A stretch of 64,000 nt of DNA from Candidatus Aenigmatarchaeota archaeon (GTDB taxonomy: Archaea > Aenigmatarchaeota > Aenigmatarchaeia > QMZP01), in NCBI GenBank assembly GCA_016185435.1, contig JACPNN010000015.1:62001-126000 (forward strand), read 5' to 3'. Shown in pieces: positions 34,798-43,491 of the stretch. Every line of letters begins with the position of its first letter. Position 1 is the stretch's first letter. The translations under genes and the position numbers were made by a program. The notes below the pieces were generated by a model that saw nothing but the letters and a program-made list of their open reading frames with translations, was not told the origin of the DNA and made no database searches.

Positions 34798-35337
34798 ATG
34801 GCAATCTATACAAGGAAAGGCGATAAAGGCGAAACGACTTTGCCTGCCTCAGGGATCATAAGCAAGAGCAATATCAAGCTTGAATGCCTTGGGACCATTG
34901 ACGAGCTGAACAGCTGCATAGGCCTCGCAAGGGCTTTTTCCCCTGAAGACATTTCGAAACTGCTTGTCCCTGTCCAGCATGCGCTTGCGAAACTTCAGGC
35001 CCAGATAGCCATGCCCCATGGCAGTCAGGTCAGAATAGGCTCCGATGATGTCGATTTGCTTGAAAGGGACATTGACCACATAGAGCAGATGCTTCCTGAA
35101 ATAAAGAGGTTCATCCTGCCCTCAGGATCCAAATCGGCAAGCGTGCTCCACTTGGCAAGGACCGTATGCAGGCGAGCTGAAAGGGAGATGGTCAGGCTGA
35201 AGGAGAAGGAAGGAGTCGATGAAGAGGCCCTCAAATACATCAACAGGCTGTCAAGCTTTTTGTTTGAATTGGCCAGATGCGCGAACAAGGTTGAAGGCGT
35301 GGGGGATGAGGAGCCTGATTATTATAAGAAGCCCTGA
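34798..35337 (+). CDS. PduO-type cob(I)alamin adenosyltransferase
   Basis: 179 aa. The family start IYTRKGDKGETTLPASG (ATP-binding P-loop variant) is followed by GTIDELNSCIGLAR and, in the C-terminus, RRAEREMVRL and NRLSSFLFELARCAN, which complete the trimer active site. It converts cobalamin to adenosylcobalamin. No other B12 gene lies in the window, so a salvage role is likely. Confidence 0.92.
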   Translation: MAIYTRKGDKGETTLPASGIISKSNIKLECLGTIDELNSCIGLARAFSPEDISKLLVPVQHALAKLQAQIAMPHGSQVRIGSDDVDLLERDIDHIEQMLPEIKRFILPSGSKSASVLHLARTVCRRAEREMVRLKEKEGVDEEALKYINRLSSFLFELARCANKVEGVGDEEPDYYKKP

Positions 35338-35352
35338 AAGCTTTATATCGCA

Positions 35353-35511
35353 TTGTTCAAAAAGTGGCAGAAGGCAACCCTTTCTCTGGGCCCCATAGTG
35401 ATCAAATGGGGTTCCTTCCTTGGCGCCCTGATAAACTTCCTGATAATAACGCTGTTGGTTTTCCTCATTGCGAAAAAGGTTCTGGAGGAGGGAAAAACCA
35501 CAAAGAAATAA
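35353..35511 (+). pseudogene. 3' remnant of mscL mechanosensitive channel
   Basis: Frame LFKKWQKATLSLGPIVIKWG then SFLGALINFLIITLLVFLIA and AKKVLEEGKTTKK. The hydrophobic part matches the second TM helix and end of MscL. The N-terminal helix and periplasmic loop are missing, and the only start would be TTG. It directly borders the Fic module, so truncation probably accompanied a rearrangement there. Confidence 0.6.
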
Positions 35512-35546
35512 TCAGCCAGCGCCTGCCTTTGCATGGAAAGAGGGGT

Positions 35547-35627
35547 TTATTCCAGTTTCCTTAGCAACTGCTTATACTTTAGAACCAGGTCTACCAATTC
35601 ATGCTCGCTCTTATGCTGCTGCTCCAT
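35547..35627 (-). CDS. Small coiled-coil peptide behind Fic, 26 aa
   Basis: MEQQHKSEHELVDLVLKYKQ and five more residues. The ATG follows the Fic stop by one base. It could be a tiny antitoxin-like partner, though antitoxins usually precede Doc toxins. An ATG at 35648 would give 33 aa overlapping Fic. Confidence 0.35.
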   Translation of the reverse strand: MEQQHKSEHELVDLVLKYKQLLRKLE

Positions 35628-35628
35628 A

Positions 35629-36027
35629 TTATTCAATTTTCGATTCATCTATATCGCCTGTACGTAACCAAGCAGCTATGTCTTCAGTTTCCAAAGCCCT
35701 CAATCTCCTTATTACCTTTTCAACCTTATTAAAGTTTCGAAACCGTATTCTGCCATGATTTTGCAACAAGAAATGAGTTGTAACTATAAATCCTGTTCTT
35801 TTGTTGCCGCTTGCAAAGCCATGAGATCTAATTATTGAGTGCAAAAGAACAGCTGCCTTGTCATATACATCGCCTTGCGCATTTTTTACTCTGTAGATGA
35901 TATCATCTATGAAAGTATCGGATGCCAGTAATTCATGCTTGTCCGCTTTTCGTGCCGACATGATGTTTATTATTTCATTCACGAATATGATGCTTTCCTT
36001 AGACGGATAGATAAAATCTTTAACCAT
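35629..36027 (-). CDS. Fic/Doc family protein
   Basis: 132 aa. The Fic motif is HGFASGNKRTGFI (residues about 69-81), with the catalytic His and the Doc-like GNKR anion hole. The Asp/Glu of canonical AMPylators is Ser here, as varies among Doc kinases. Doc phosphorylates EF-Tu in bacteria, and the archaeal target is unknown. No Phd-type antitoxin is visible upstream. Confidence 0.75.
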   Translation of the reverse strand: MVKDFIYPSKESIIFVNEIINIMSARKADKHELLASDTFIDDIIYRVKNAQGDVYDKAAVLLHSIIRSHGFASGNKRTGFIVTTHFLLQNHGRIRFRNFNKVEKVIRRLRALETEDIAAWLRTGDIDESKIE

Positions 36028-36129
36028 CTATATCATTGATCAGGCATCAATAAAAGCCGCCTACTGTGATAAAGTCAACACATCGCAAATCGCCCCATTA
36101 TTTATAAATCACATGGAGCATATTACCAG

Positions 36130-36402
36130 ATGGACTTCCAGAAGATGGACGAACAGAAGGAGAAGGTTTTGATGTCAGGCCTGCATGCCCTGATTGCCAT
36201 ACCTGTAGGCTGGCTTTCCCTCCTGCTTGGCCAGGCATATGGCAAGGAGCCGGCAATTGCCCTTGGAATCCTTATACTGCTTTTCCTCGGCTACCTGACG
36301 CAGAAACTGCGGAAGAAGGACGTCAAATGGTGGCTCGCAAACGGCCTCTTCATTTACCTTTTTGCCTGGGTGGCAAGCTGGATATATTTTGCCAATGTGT
36401 AG
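36130..36402 (+). CDS. Membrane protein, 90 aa
   Basis: Three hydrophobic helices (LHALIAIPVGWLSLLLGQAY, AIALGILILLFLGYL, WLANGLFIYLFAWVASWIYF) separated by basic loops. A leaderless start fits the upstream TATA (TTTATAAATC). No family named. Confidence 0.6.
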   Translation: MDFQKMDEQKEKVLMSGLHALIAIPVGWLSLLLGQAYGKEPAIALGILILLFLGYLTQKLRKKDVKWWLANGLFIYLFAWVASWIYFANV

Positions 36403-36464
36403 AATGCCAGGAGTTCCGGATAGGGCTGATGCACGCTTAAATCTTTCGCTGCAATTCTATACTT

Positions 36465-36971
36465 ATGGAACTCAGAATGCCTTCCGGAAGGGTAGCTGAC
36501 CTGATAGGGAAGGGCGGGGAGACGAAAAAGTCTCTGGAGAAGCTGGCCCATGTTGCCATAAGCATTCAGGGGAATGATGTCAGCATAGAGGGAGACCCTA
36601 TAGGCACCATAAAGGCGGCAGAAATTGTCAGGGCCATTTCAAGGGGTTTTGATGCTGAAGACGCCTTCCAGCTCCTGAATGATGACTGCAGGCTTGATAT
36701 CATCAGCCTCGAAGGAGAGAGTGAAAGGACAATAAAAAGGCTTCTTGGAAGGGTCATAGGGGAGAAGGGCAGGTCAAAGAGGAAGCTGGAGGAGTATTTT
36801 GACTCCAGCATATGCATATACGGAAAAACAATCAGCATCATAGGCAAGTACGGGGACGTGAGGATAGCAAGGGCCGCCATAGAAATGCTGCTCGCAGGCA
36901 GGAGCCACGCCTTTGTCTACAAGGCCATTGAGAAGAGGCTTGCGAGAAGGGACAGGTTTGTGGAATATTAA
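36465..36971 (+). CDS. KH-domain RNA-binding protein (Pno1/Dim2-like)
   Basis: 168 aa with two KH domains: LIGKGGETKKSLEK (first) and VIGEKGRSKRKLEEYF (second, with a GxxG variant), then IGKYGDVRIARAAIEMLLAG, the hallmark of archaeal Pno1/Dim2. Eukaryotic relatives help mature the small-subunit rRNA 3' end, so a ribosome-assembly role is likely. Confidence 0.88.
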   Translation: MELRMPSGRVADLIGKGGETKKSLEKLAHVAISIQGNDVSIEGDPIGTIKAAEIVRAISRGFDAEDAFQLLNDDCRLDIISLEGESERTIKRLLGRVIGEKGRSKRKLEEYFDSSICIYGKTISIIGKYGDVRIARAAIEMLLAGRSHAFVYKAIEKRLARRDRFVEY

Positions 36972-36979
36972 ACCCAATT

Positions 36980-37606
36980 CTAAACCTTTCTTTGAAGATG
37001 TTCTGCCAATTTTGGTATGACTTCGGCGTATCCTAATTCTCCTTGTGGACCTGTGTATTCTAGAGCAAAATTTTCAAATCCAGGGTTCGTTCCCATCATG
37101 AAACCATCAATCTCTAAACCAACCAATGATACAGTTTTCCAGTTATGTTGATATCTCGGATTGTGGAAAACTTTGCCTTTAATTGTGCCGGCCTTTGATG
37201 GAGTTAAATGGCAGCTCATTATAATTAACAACTGTATCTCCTCTCTTGTTAATTCACTTGGTAAGAGAGTATCATGTGTTGATAAGCGTACTGTATCGAT
37301 CATCGTTTCACTGTGAGGAAAAAACATATCTATTAAATAATTCTCCGGAGTTTCGATTCTGGTTTTAGAAGCAATCATAGAAATATGTGGTAAATCACCC
37401 AAAATAACCTCAGATCCTATACTGCTTATGAGATCATCATACGCAGGTTTAAAATCACCGAAAGGGACCATGGAGAGATAGACATCTCTTGATTTCCCAG
37501 TGTATGAATTTTTGATATCAACCTCTAACTGAGCGTTAGGAGCCAAATTTCCATAAGGCTCTCTTACTTCTGTTCCATCGACCTTGACAGTCAAGTAATC
37601 TGGCAT
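36980..37606 (-). CDS. Hypothetical protein, 208 aa
   Basis: Beta-rich N-terminus (LEVDIKNSYTGKSRDVYLSM), no signal peptide, no recognised motif. AT-rich codon use compared with the KH gene it faces. Possibly acquired. Confidence 0.5.
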   Translation of the reverse strand: MPDYLTVKVDGTEVREPYGNLAPNAQLEVDIKNSYTGKSRDVYLSMVPFGDFKPAYDDLISSIGSEVILGDLPHISMIASKTRIETPENYLIDMFFPHSETMIDTVRLSTHDTLLPSELTREEIQLLIIMSCHLTPSKAGTIKGKVFHNPRYQHNWKTVSLVGLEIDGFMMGTNPGFENFALEYTGPQGELGYAEVIPKLAEHLQRKV

Positions 37607-37752
37607 CTGATTATCCTTTAAAAATATTTATACATGAAACAAAGTTTTAAAAAGGCAGAGGCAGTTATCATTCCTACAATAGGCAGATTCCAAAAATACA
37701 AAAAGGAAAAAACTTCTCATAAAAGTTTCAAGCCGAATACTCAATGATTTTC

Positions 37753-38172
37753 TCATTCCCCAACTACCTGAAGTATAATTTCCCTTTTCCTTGCAGGCAC
37801 ATCAAAATCCAGCAAAACTATCTGCTGCCATGTTCCAAGAAGCAGCTTCTTGTCCTTGAAAGGCACAGTGAGACTTGGGCCCATCAGGCTTGCCCTGACA
37901 TGGCTGTGGCCGTTCCTGTCGCCCCATGTCCTGTGATGCAAGTATTCAGCATCCGAAGGCGCTATCTTTTCCATTATTCTTTCAAAATCTTTCAGGAGAT
38001 TGGGCTCGTATTCTATAGTGGAAACACTTCCGGTTGAGCCTGGAACAAAAATGGTGACGATCCCTGAACTTATCTTCCCATTTTCCAGCCTTTCTTCTAT
38101 CAGAGAGGTTATGTCCTGCATGTCCAGACCGGACTTTGTGCTGACTCTTATCGTGTGGGTTTCGACTGGCAT
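37753..38172 (-). CDS. yjbQ: YjbQ family protein (UPF0047)
   Basis: 139 aa. Conserved blocks VSTKSGLDMQDIT, VTIFVPGSTGSVSTIEYEP and HSHVRASLMGPSLTVPF, with two His/Asp sites as in YjbQ proteins, which have been linked to thiamine-phosphate synthesis. The start at 38172 (MPVETHTIRV) is the conserved one. The first 83 bases and the 42 bases before the ATG are repeated 1 kb upstream (39092-39216), so the gene's 5' end was duplicated around a nucleotidyltransferase cassette. Confidence 0.85.
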   Translation of the reverse strand: MPVETHTIRVSTKSGLDMQDITSLIEERLENGKISSGIVTIFVPGSTGSVSTIEYEPNLLKDFERIMEKIAPSDAEYLHHRTWGDRNGHSHVRASLMGPSLTVPFKDKKLLLGTWQQIVLLDFDVPARKREIILQVVGE

Positions 38173-38214
38173 GTTGCAGTGTTTGTTTTCCGGATTAAAA
38201 TAAGTGCCATGGCC
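38090..38214 (-). repeat. 125-bp repeat, copy on the active yjbQ
   Basis: Matches 39092-39216 at 123 of 125 positions. It contains the yjbQ start codon, its TATA-like TTATTTTAATCC and the first 27 codons. Confidence 0.92.
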
Positions 38215-38274
38215 GTAAAGTAAGGTTCCTAACGTGACACTTGATGGTGCAGCATGCGGATAACTCATTCTCTG

Positions 38275-38445
38275 TCAGCGGTTGGAATTCCCTCCATCTT
38301 TCCTGTTGATCATGGCCTTCTGCTGCTCGCTCCAATCCCTGTCGGAATGGGATTTGATGTACTCGACCCACGAATCGATGAACTTCAGCCTCTCCTCAAA
38401 GTTCCTTTTCTTGTCCTCCTCCAGCTCTTTCAGGTTGATTTTCAT
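38275..38445 (-). CDS. Small helical partner of nucleotidyltransferase, 56 aa
   Basis: MKINLKELEEDKKRNFEERL begins the chain. The motif F-I-x2-W-x2-Y-I-K then W-x2-Q-x-K-A-M-I is shared with the 67-aa gene at 59493-59696, which also follows a nucleotidyltransferase. The ATG overlaps the enzyme's stop (ATGA). The two copies define a module family, and the small protein may be its antitoxin or target adaptor. Confidence 0.6.
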   Translation of the reverse strand: MKINLKELEEDKKRNFEERLKFIDSWVEYIKSHSDRDWSEQQKAMINRKDGGNSNR

Positions 38446-39029
38446 AAAAGATACTTCTCATACAGGCTTAAAACCTTCAGATTTTTCGCAAAATGCTCCA
38501 GATTGCCTATGTCGAGGCGATCCTGGAACAGCTTGTAAAGGAATCTAGCATCCTCTATGTCCTTTTCGCTTGAAAGGAAAAGCTTGAATGCGATACCGAG
38601 CTCCAGCGGCCCTATGAGCAGTTTGCCAGACTTCATGAGAACTGTGATCCTGTTTTGCAGGCTGTAAAAATCCGTGTCCCTTTTCGGCATCTTGATCTCG
38701 AAGTTCGGCAGCCATTGATTCTTCCTTGCTATCCTGATCGCCAAGCCATCCTTGATCATGGAATGCGCATCCTTGGAATTGTCATGGTTCAGTATCCAAT
38801 AGCCTTTTTCATGTATTTCCCTGTAGAACTTCTCAAAATCCTGAAAGCCTTCAACAAAAACATCAATGTCCTCGCTCGCCCTGTTCCTTCCGAAAAGAAT
38901 GGCCACATAGCCGCTGATTATGACGTGTTTTGTGTGCTTTTCAATAATCGTTGAGAAATCAACAGCGAACCTGTCCAGGTCATTTTCTGCTTTATCCAGC
39001 CTTATGGTTTTGCTGTTAATGAATTCCAT
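38442..39029 (-). CDS. Nucleotidyltransferase of the GRxRxxEDIDV type
   Basis: 195 aa. Signature VIISGYVAILFGRNRASEDIDV (about residues 36-57), the AbiEii/DUF6036-like nucleotidyltransferase motif with Asp-x-Asp. The C-terminal half (ELGIAFKLFLSSEKDIEDARF) is the usual helical support. Enzymes of this group act as tRNA- or protein-modifying toxins, or as defence components. The gene sits between two copies of the yjbQ 5' end. Confidence 0.75.
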   Translation of the reverse strand: MEFINSKTIRLDKAENDLDRFAVDFSTIIEKHTKHVIISGYVAILFGRNRASEDIDVFVEGFQDFEKFYREIHEKGYWILNHDNSKDAHSMIKDGLAIRIARKNQWLPNFEIKMPKRDTDFYSLQNRITVLMKSGKLLIGPLELGIAFKLFLSSEKDIEDARFLYKLFQDRLDIGNLEHFAKNLKVLSLYEKYLL

Positions 39030-39091
39030 ATTGACTGGATGGTTTTGGGGTTAAAATAGTGATATGCAGGACAGCAAATTATCCTTTAAGT

Positions 39092-39216
39092 CTTTCTTCT
39101 ATCAGAGAGGTTATGTCCTGCATGTCCAGATCGGGCTTTGTGCTGACTCTTATCGTGTGGGTTTCGACTGGCATGTTGCAGTGTTTGTTTTCCGGATTAA
39201 AATAAGTGCCATGGCC
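39092..39216 (-). repeat. 125-bp repeat, orphan copy of the yjbQ 5' end
   Basis: Still encodes MPVETHTIRVSTK and on for about 31 codons, then stops. Two base changes replace Ser-Gly with Pro-Asp. This is the promoter-proximal remnant left after the cassette entered yjbQ. Confidence 0.92.
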
Positions 39217-39257
39217 ACAGATTGTCCTTGCCAATAAAAAACTTTGTTTGCTTTTCC

Positions 39258-41063
39258 TTATCCCGAATCCTCTTCCAACCCTTCCCCAGCAATCTCCACT
39301 TCCTCTATCCTTCTCTTCCTGAGGTACACAAAGCCGAAGATGAGCAGCAGTATGAGCACCCCAAGCACAAGCAGAAGCAGGGATATGGCAATCAGATTGT
39401 CCCCGAGGCCTATAAGGCCTGTCGCTATGCCCGCCTGCTGGGCCTGTGGAGACACGAATATGGAGACTGTCTCGTCCATCTGCCTGCTGTCCTCGCTTCT
39501 TACTGTTATCTTTATGTTGTAATTTCCCGGCTCCTTTCCGGTCACATACAGGAAGGAATCCTTCTTGCCCGAGAACGTCTCAACCGTGTTGTAGCCGAGC
39601 CAGTCTGAAGGAACTCCAGATGCTGAGATTGTGAACTTCATGGCCGCTGCAGAAGGCGATGTTATCGAGATGACAAACACCCCGCTCTTGCCTATAGGAA
39701 TGGCCTGCGTCTTTGGGGAGACTTCCACTCTGAAGTCAGACGGCTGGAGTTTTGGCTGGATATCTGACGGGAAGTAAGGCTCAGAGACCTGGATGCCCTT
39801 GGACAATGTGGTCACTGTGGCCCTTATGGAATCTCTTGCTCCGCATCCTGAATCGGCCTCAAACCTTATCTCATGGCTTCCTGCCGCTGGAATGAAATTG
39901 AATGATTTTTCGTCCTCCTGCCCGCTTGCCATCGTTGCTGTGAGAGTGCCTTTGATGGCATTATCCAGATAAAACCTGAGGTTGATTGTCTGCCTGCTCC
40001 CTGAATTCATGAGCTTCACTTTCGCATAGGCCTTCTCCCCTTCCATGCTGTTCCTCGTGTAGTCGAGGGATGAGAGTGTTACAGAACAGATGCCTGGCCT
40101 TACCCTGATTGTCCTGCTTTCGGAATCAGAAAGGCTGTCATCGTCAGTGACTCTCAGAGATATGGTGAACGTGCCTTCCCTTGAATAGGAATGCGAAGGG
40201 TTCCTGTCTGTGCTTATCTGGCCGTCGCCAAAGTCCCATCTCCACCTGTCTATTCTTCCGTCGCTGTCAGTTGAGTAATCAGTAAACCTTACTATCTCTT
40301 CAACCTCGGCCTCACTTGGATAGAATGTGAAGCTTGCGAAAGGCTCATCCTGCCTTGACCTCCCGTTTCCAACCGCAATGTCCCGTGTCTGGCTTGTGGT
40401 CAGGCCGTCATTATCAGTTATAGTGAGCGTGACGCTATATGTCCTTCTTGCGTCAAATGTGTGGAACACCCTTGTGCTGGATGTGGTCTTTGAAGTTCCG
40501 TCATCATACCTCCATCTGTATTCCACAATCCTGCCATCAGGGTCATAGCTTGAGGAGGCATCGAATTCAATCTCCTCATTTATCCTCGGGTTTGAAGGGT
40601 AGAAGCTGAATTCAGCGACAGGCCTAGTCTGCCCGCTGCCAACTGTTATAGTCCTTGTTGTTGAGGCCTGAAGGCCAAGGTTATCAGTAACCCTTAATGT
40701 GATTGTGAATGTTCCGCTCCTGCCGTACATGTGTGAGGTGCCCTGGCCATATGTTGTCACGCCGTCCCCGAAGTCCCAGAACCATTCCCTTATGTATCCG
40801 TCAGAATCTGAAGACCTGTCAGTGAAATAGACGACATCCCCAACTTTGGGGCTGATGGGACTGAATGTGAAATCAGCTATAGGGGGCCTGTTTGCCGGCG
40901 TCGGAGTAGGCGTCGGATTGGGGCAGCAGACTGGTGTCGGAGTAGGATTTGTGTACGGGCATGTGCTGCCGAAAAGTGTATGCGCTGTGACTGTTTGAGG
41001 GGCAAAGATAGCTGATGCTATCAGAAGCAATACGGCTAAATATATCATTTTCAGACTTTTCAT
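39258..41063 (-). CDS. Secreted PKD-domain surface protein with C-terminal anchor
   Basis: 601 aa. Signal peptide (KMIYLAVLLLIASAIFAPQT), a Pro-Thr linker (PNPTPTPTP), then three PKD domains, each with the WxFGDG-like core (EWFWDFGDGV, EYRWRYDDGT, RWRWDFGDGQ). Two Ig-like or CARDB-like domains follow, then a TM helix (LIAISLLLLVLGVLILLLI) and a short basic tail. PKD proteins form extracellular scaffolds or S-layer attachments. The start at 41063 sits just after TATTTAAATAC, so a leaderless mRNA is likely. Confidence 0.85.
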   Translation of the reverse strand: MKSLKMIYLAVLLLIASAIFAPQTVTAHTLFGSTCPYTNPTPTPVCCPNPTPTPTPANRPPIADFTFSPISPKVGDVVYFTDRSSDSDGYIREWFWDFGDGVTTYGQGTSHMYGRSGTFTITLRVTDNLGLQASTTRTITVGSGQTRPVAEFSFYPSNPRINEEIEFDASSSYDPDGRIVEYRWRYDDGTSKTTSSTRVFHTFDARRTYSVTLTITDNDGLTTSQTRDIAVGNGRSRQDEPFASFTFYPSEAEVEEIVRFTDYSTDSDGRIDRWRWDFGDGQISTDRNPSHSYSREGTFTISLRVTDDDSLSDSESRTIRVRPGICSVTLSSLDYTRNSMEGEKAYAKVKLMNSGSRQTINLRFYLDNAIKGTLTATMASGQEDEKSFNFIPAAGSHEIRFEADSGCGARDSIRATVTTLSKGIQVSEPYFPSDIQPKLQPSDFRVEVSPKTQAIPIGKSGVFVISITSPSAAAMKFTISASGVPSDWLGYNTVETFSGKKDSFLYVTGKEPGNYNIKITVRSEDSRQMDETVSIFVSPQAQQAGIATGLIGLGDNLIAISLLLLVLGVLILLLIFGFVYLRKRRIEEVEIAGEGLEEDSG

Positions 41064-41126
41064 ACCACTAATAAGTGGCAAGTATTTAAATACTTTTGCC
41101 TTGCCTATAGGAAGAACATCTTGTGC

Positions 41127-41225
41127 CTATAGCTGATAGCCCTTCAGCCTCTTTCTCCCTTCAAAATCAAGAGGGTGCAGGTAGCTAGGAGAAGCGTCCG
41201 CATTTCCATATAGTTTCTGTATCAT
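41127..41225 (-). CDS. Small protein, 32 aa
   Basis: MIQKLYGNADASPSYLHPLD continues to GYQL. Its ATG overlaps the stop of the 138-aa gene upstream (ATGA), which supports coupled translation. No family recognised. Confidence 0.35.
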   Translation of the reverse strand: MIQKLYGNADASPSYLHPLDFEGRKRLKGYQL

Positions 41226-41638
41226 TGCAGCTCTTTCAGAATCATGTGGAGGCTGGACGCCGTGGCGGCAGCACCAGCACTTTCGGCAGGGTGATTTACC
41301 GCGTTTCCCATTAAATTCATGCCCATTTCCTTCCATCTATCGAAGTCGGGCCCATATGTTTCGGTATATGTTCTAACAGGCATGAGATTCTCCATAAAAG
41401 ATTTGTAAGCTTCTGCAGCTCTTGTCCATTCAGGAATAATGTTTGCAGCATTAGCTGTGTATTCTAGCCCTTCTCTCAATTTTGAGCCATAAGTGGAAAA
41501 TCTTTCCGGATCACTCACCAGTGCACCTGTAGCGGCCACGCCCCCAGCTAATTTGGAAGGCCATTCCCAAAGGGTCTTGTAGGCGATCCATCTTCCCGCT
41601 TTCCTTAAACCGTTGCTAATTTTATTCATTTTAGTCAC
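41222..41638 (-). CDS. Hypothetical protein, 138 aa
   Basis: Helical, Ala-rich protein (AGGVAATGALVSDPERF, AAEAYKSFMENLM) with possible amphipathic helices but no clear TM. TATA-like CATTAAATATAC lies before the start. Unknown function. Confidence 0.5.
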   Translation of the reverse strand: MTKMNKISNGLRKAGRWIAYKTLWEWPSKLAGGVAATGALVSDPERFSTYGSKLREGLEYTANAANIIPEWTRAAEAYKSFMENLMPVRTYTETYGPDFDRWKEMGMNLMGNAVNHPAESAGAAATASSLHMILKELQ

Positions 41639-41703
41639 CTATAGGTAGTATATTTAATGTATTTAAATGCTTTTCGGTGCTCCAGAATATGTTTTATCAG
41701 AGC

Positions 41704-43371
41704 CTATAGGCCAACCCTCTCCCTCTTCTCCTCGTTCCTCATCTCGGACTTCATCCTCCCCAGAAAGTATTCATTGAGGTCGGCGAACTTCATCTGGCCT
41801 GCCAAGAAAGGGTGCACCTCCTTTATCCTCTGGTGCATCTGCTGGCACACCCTCCTGTATGACTCATGGCCCTGCGGCATCGTCCTTAATTCAATCATGT
41901 GGAAAGCCTCCCTCAGGCTCATCCTCATGTACCATCTTATTTTGTAGGACATAGGCACTACATATTGGGCCTCATGAGGGAATTTCTCATAAATCTTTTT
42001 CCAGGCCTCCTTTGCCTGCTCCATGGCCTCTGTGAACTGCTTGTCAAAGCCGGCCTCCTTTATTTCCTTCGGCACTTCATATCCATGGAAGCATGTCAGC
42101 AGCTGCCTTTCCTGGGTAAGCATGCGGTGCCTGTGGAGATCCCTGTACAGGCCGAAGTCGGCAAGGATGTCGAAGGTGTAGGCCGCATGCTCCAAAGCCC
42201 TTCCCGCCTTGTGCCTCCTGTTCTGCCTCTTCTCAAGGTATTTTGCTATTATGCCCCTTATCTCTCCCTCGCCCATGTTTGAAACAGTTTCTATTGCTTT
42301 TTTCATATCCAGATGGGATTTTGAATAAAGTATAGCGGCAGCTATCTTCTTTTCAGCCTCTTCATCATATTCAACCAGTTCTGCCTCTTTTCCCCCTATA
42401 GAAGAGCCTATAGTTTCAGATATGTTTTCTATGGATTCAGAAGTCTCTGCCACATATTTCTGGAAGGCTTTTCCATACATGTCATCAGCCCTTTTGACAA
42501 AGGATGGTATGCATTTCATCAGCTCATCCTGCATTCCCTTTGCTGTATTTTTGATTTCTGACAGATTGTTTGCATGCATCTTGACAAGGAGGTATTCAAA
42601 AGCGCGGCCATTTCCATATAGGCCAAGGTTGGTGAGCGTGCCGGCAGGCAGTATCACCCTTAAAACATCCAGGGCGAAGGCCTTTACAGAGGAATTATAA
42701 GCTATTTGTGCCCTTTTCTTGAGGGCCTCATCAGCTATGTCCCTGAATCTGATATTCCTGCCGTCCTTCTGGCTGAAGAATTCAAAATCATCAAGGGGGA
42801 ACCTCTGCCTCACATACCCGAGCATGGGCTCTATCAGGGAGGAATACAGGGAAAAAAGCATGTCGCATGTTCTTGCATAAAGTTCAGCGAATTCAGAGGA
42901 CATTATTTTCGGCTCAGGGTAATATTTCCATCTTCCATTCTCCTTGTCATCGAACCTGACATATCTTGTGGATTTCTCAAGAGGGGAAATTCCAATCCTG
43001 CTGTCTTCAAGGGCCTTGGCAGCTATCTGGCTGACATTCTCCACAGCTATATGGGCCCCCCCAAGCTCACCGACAGAATCGTCCCCGAAACCGACAAGTA
43101 TCCTGTCATAGAACTCCTCTGCCTTCCTAATTGCCACAATGTCTTCGGCAGACGATTTCTGGCCTGCTATTGACTTGAAATCCATTTCCGGCCTGTTTAT
43201 GAATTCATCAAGGAGGACTCTCCTGAGGCTTTTGGCGGATCTCGAATACCTGCTGAACAGGGCACCTTTCACAACTTCCGGCAGGTTTTTGAGGACAAAG
43301 ATATCCCTGTCCAGATTGGTAAAGAAAGGCTCTATCAGCCTCTTTTCCTCTTCAGTGAAGGATTCAGCCAT
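41704..43371 (-). CDS. Double-domain ThyX-like thymidylate synthase family protein
   Basis: 555 aa, about twice the length of bacterial ThyX. The N-terminal half has AVENVSQIAAKALEDSRIG and EKSTRYVRFDD. The C-terminal half has the ThyX-like LHRHRMLTQERQLLT (the RHR motif region), and ELRTMPQGHESYRRVCQQMH near the end. FAD-dependent ThyX makes dTMP with methylene-tetrahydrofolate. Two-domain archaeal versions are poorly characterised, and the canonical RHRx7S is only partly kept (S replaced by Q), so activity is uncertain. Confidence 0.75.
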   Translation of the reverse strand: MAESFTEEEKRLIEPFFTNLDRDIFVLKNLPEVVKGALFSRYSRSAKSLRRVLLDEFINRPEMDFKSIAGQKSSAEDIVAIRKAEEFYDRILVGFGDDSVGELGGAHIAVENVSQIAAKALEDSRIGISPLEKSTRYVRFDDKENGRWKYYPEPKIMSSEFAELYARTCDMLFSLYSSLIEPMLGYVRQRFPLDDFEFFSQKDGRNIRFRDIADEALKKRAQIAYNSSVKAFALDVLRVILPAGTLTNLGLYGNGRAFEYLLVKMHANNLSEIKNTAKGMQDELMKCIPSFVKRADDMYGKAFQKYVAETSESIENISETIGSSIGGKEAELVEYDEEAEKKIAAAILYSKSHLDMKKAIETVSNMGEGEIRGIIAKYLEKRQNRRHKAGRALEHAAYTFDILADFGLYRDLHRHRMLTQERQLLTCFHGYEVPKEIKEAGFDKQFTEAMEQAKEAWKKIYEKFPHEAQYVVPMSYKIRWYMRMSLREAFHMIELRTMPQGHESYRRVCQQMHQRIKEVHPFLAGQMKFADLNEYFLGRMKSEMRNEEKRERVGL

Positions 43372-43491
43372 GGGATCAGATTAAAGATGGTTTGGGATTT
43401 TAAATTGGCGGTCTGATCCCTCAAACTGGCAGAGCATGCTGCATTATCTCTTTAAGGGCTATAAATCCCGTGTGCCATAATTCACATTCAT

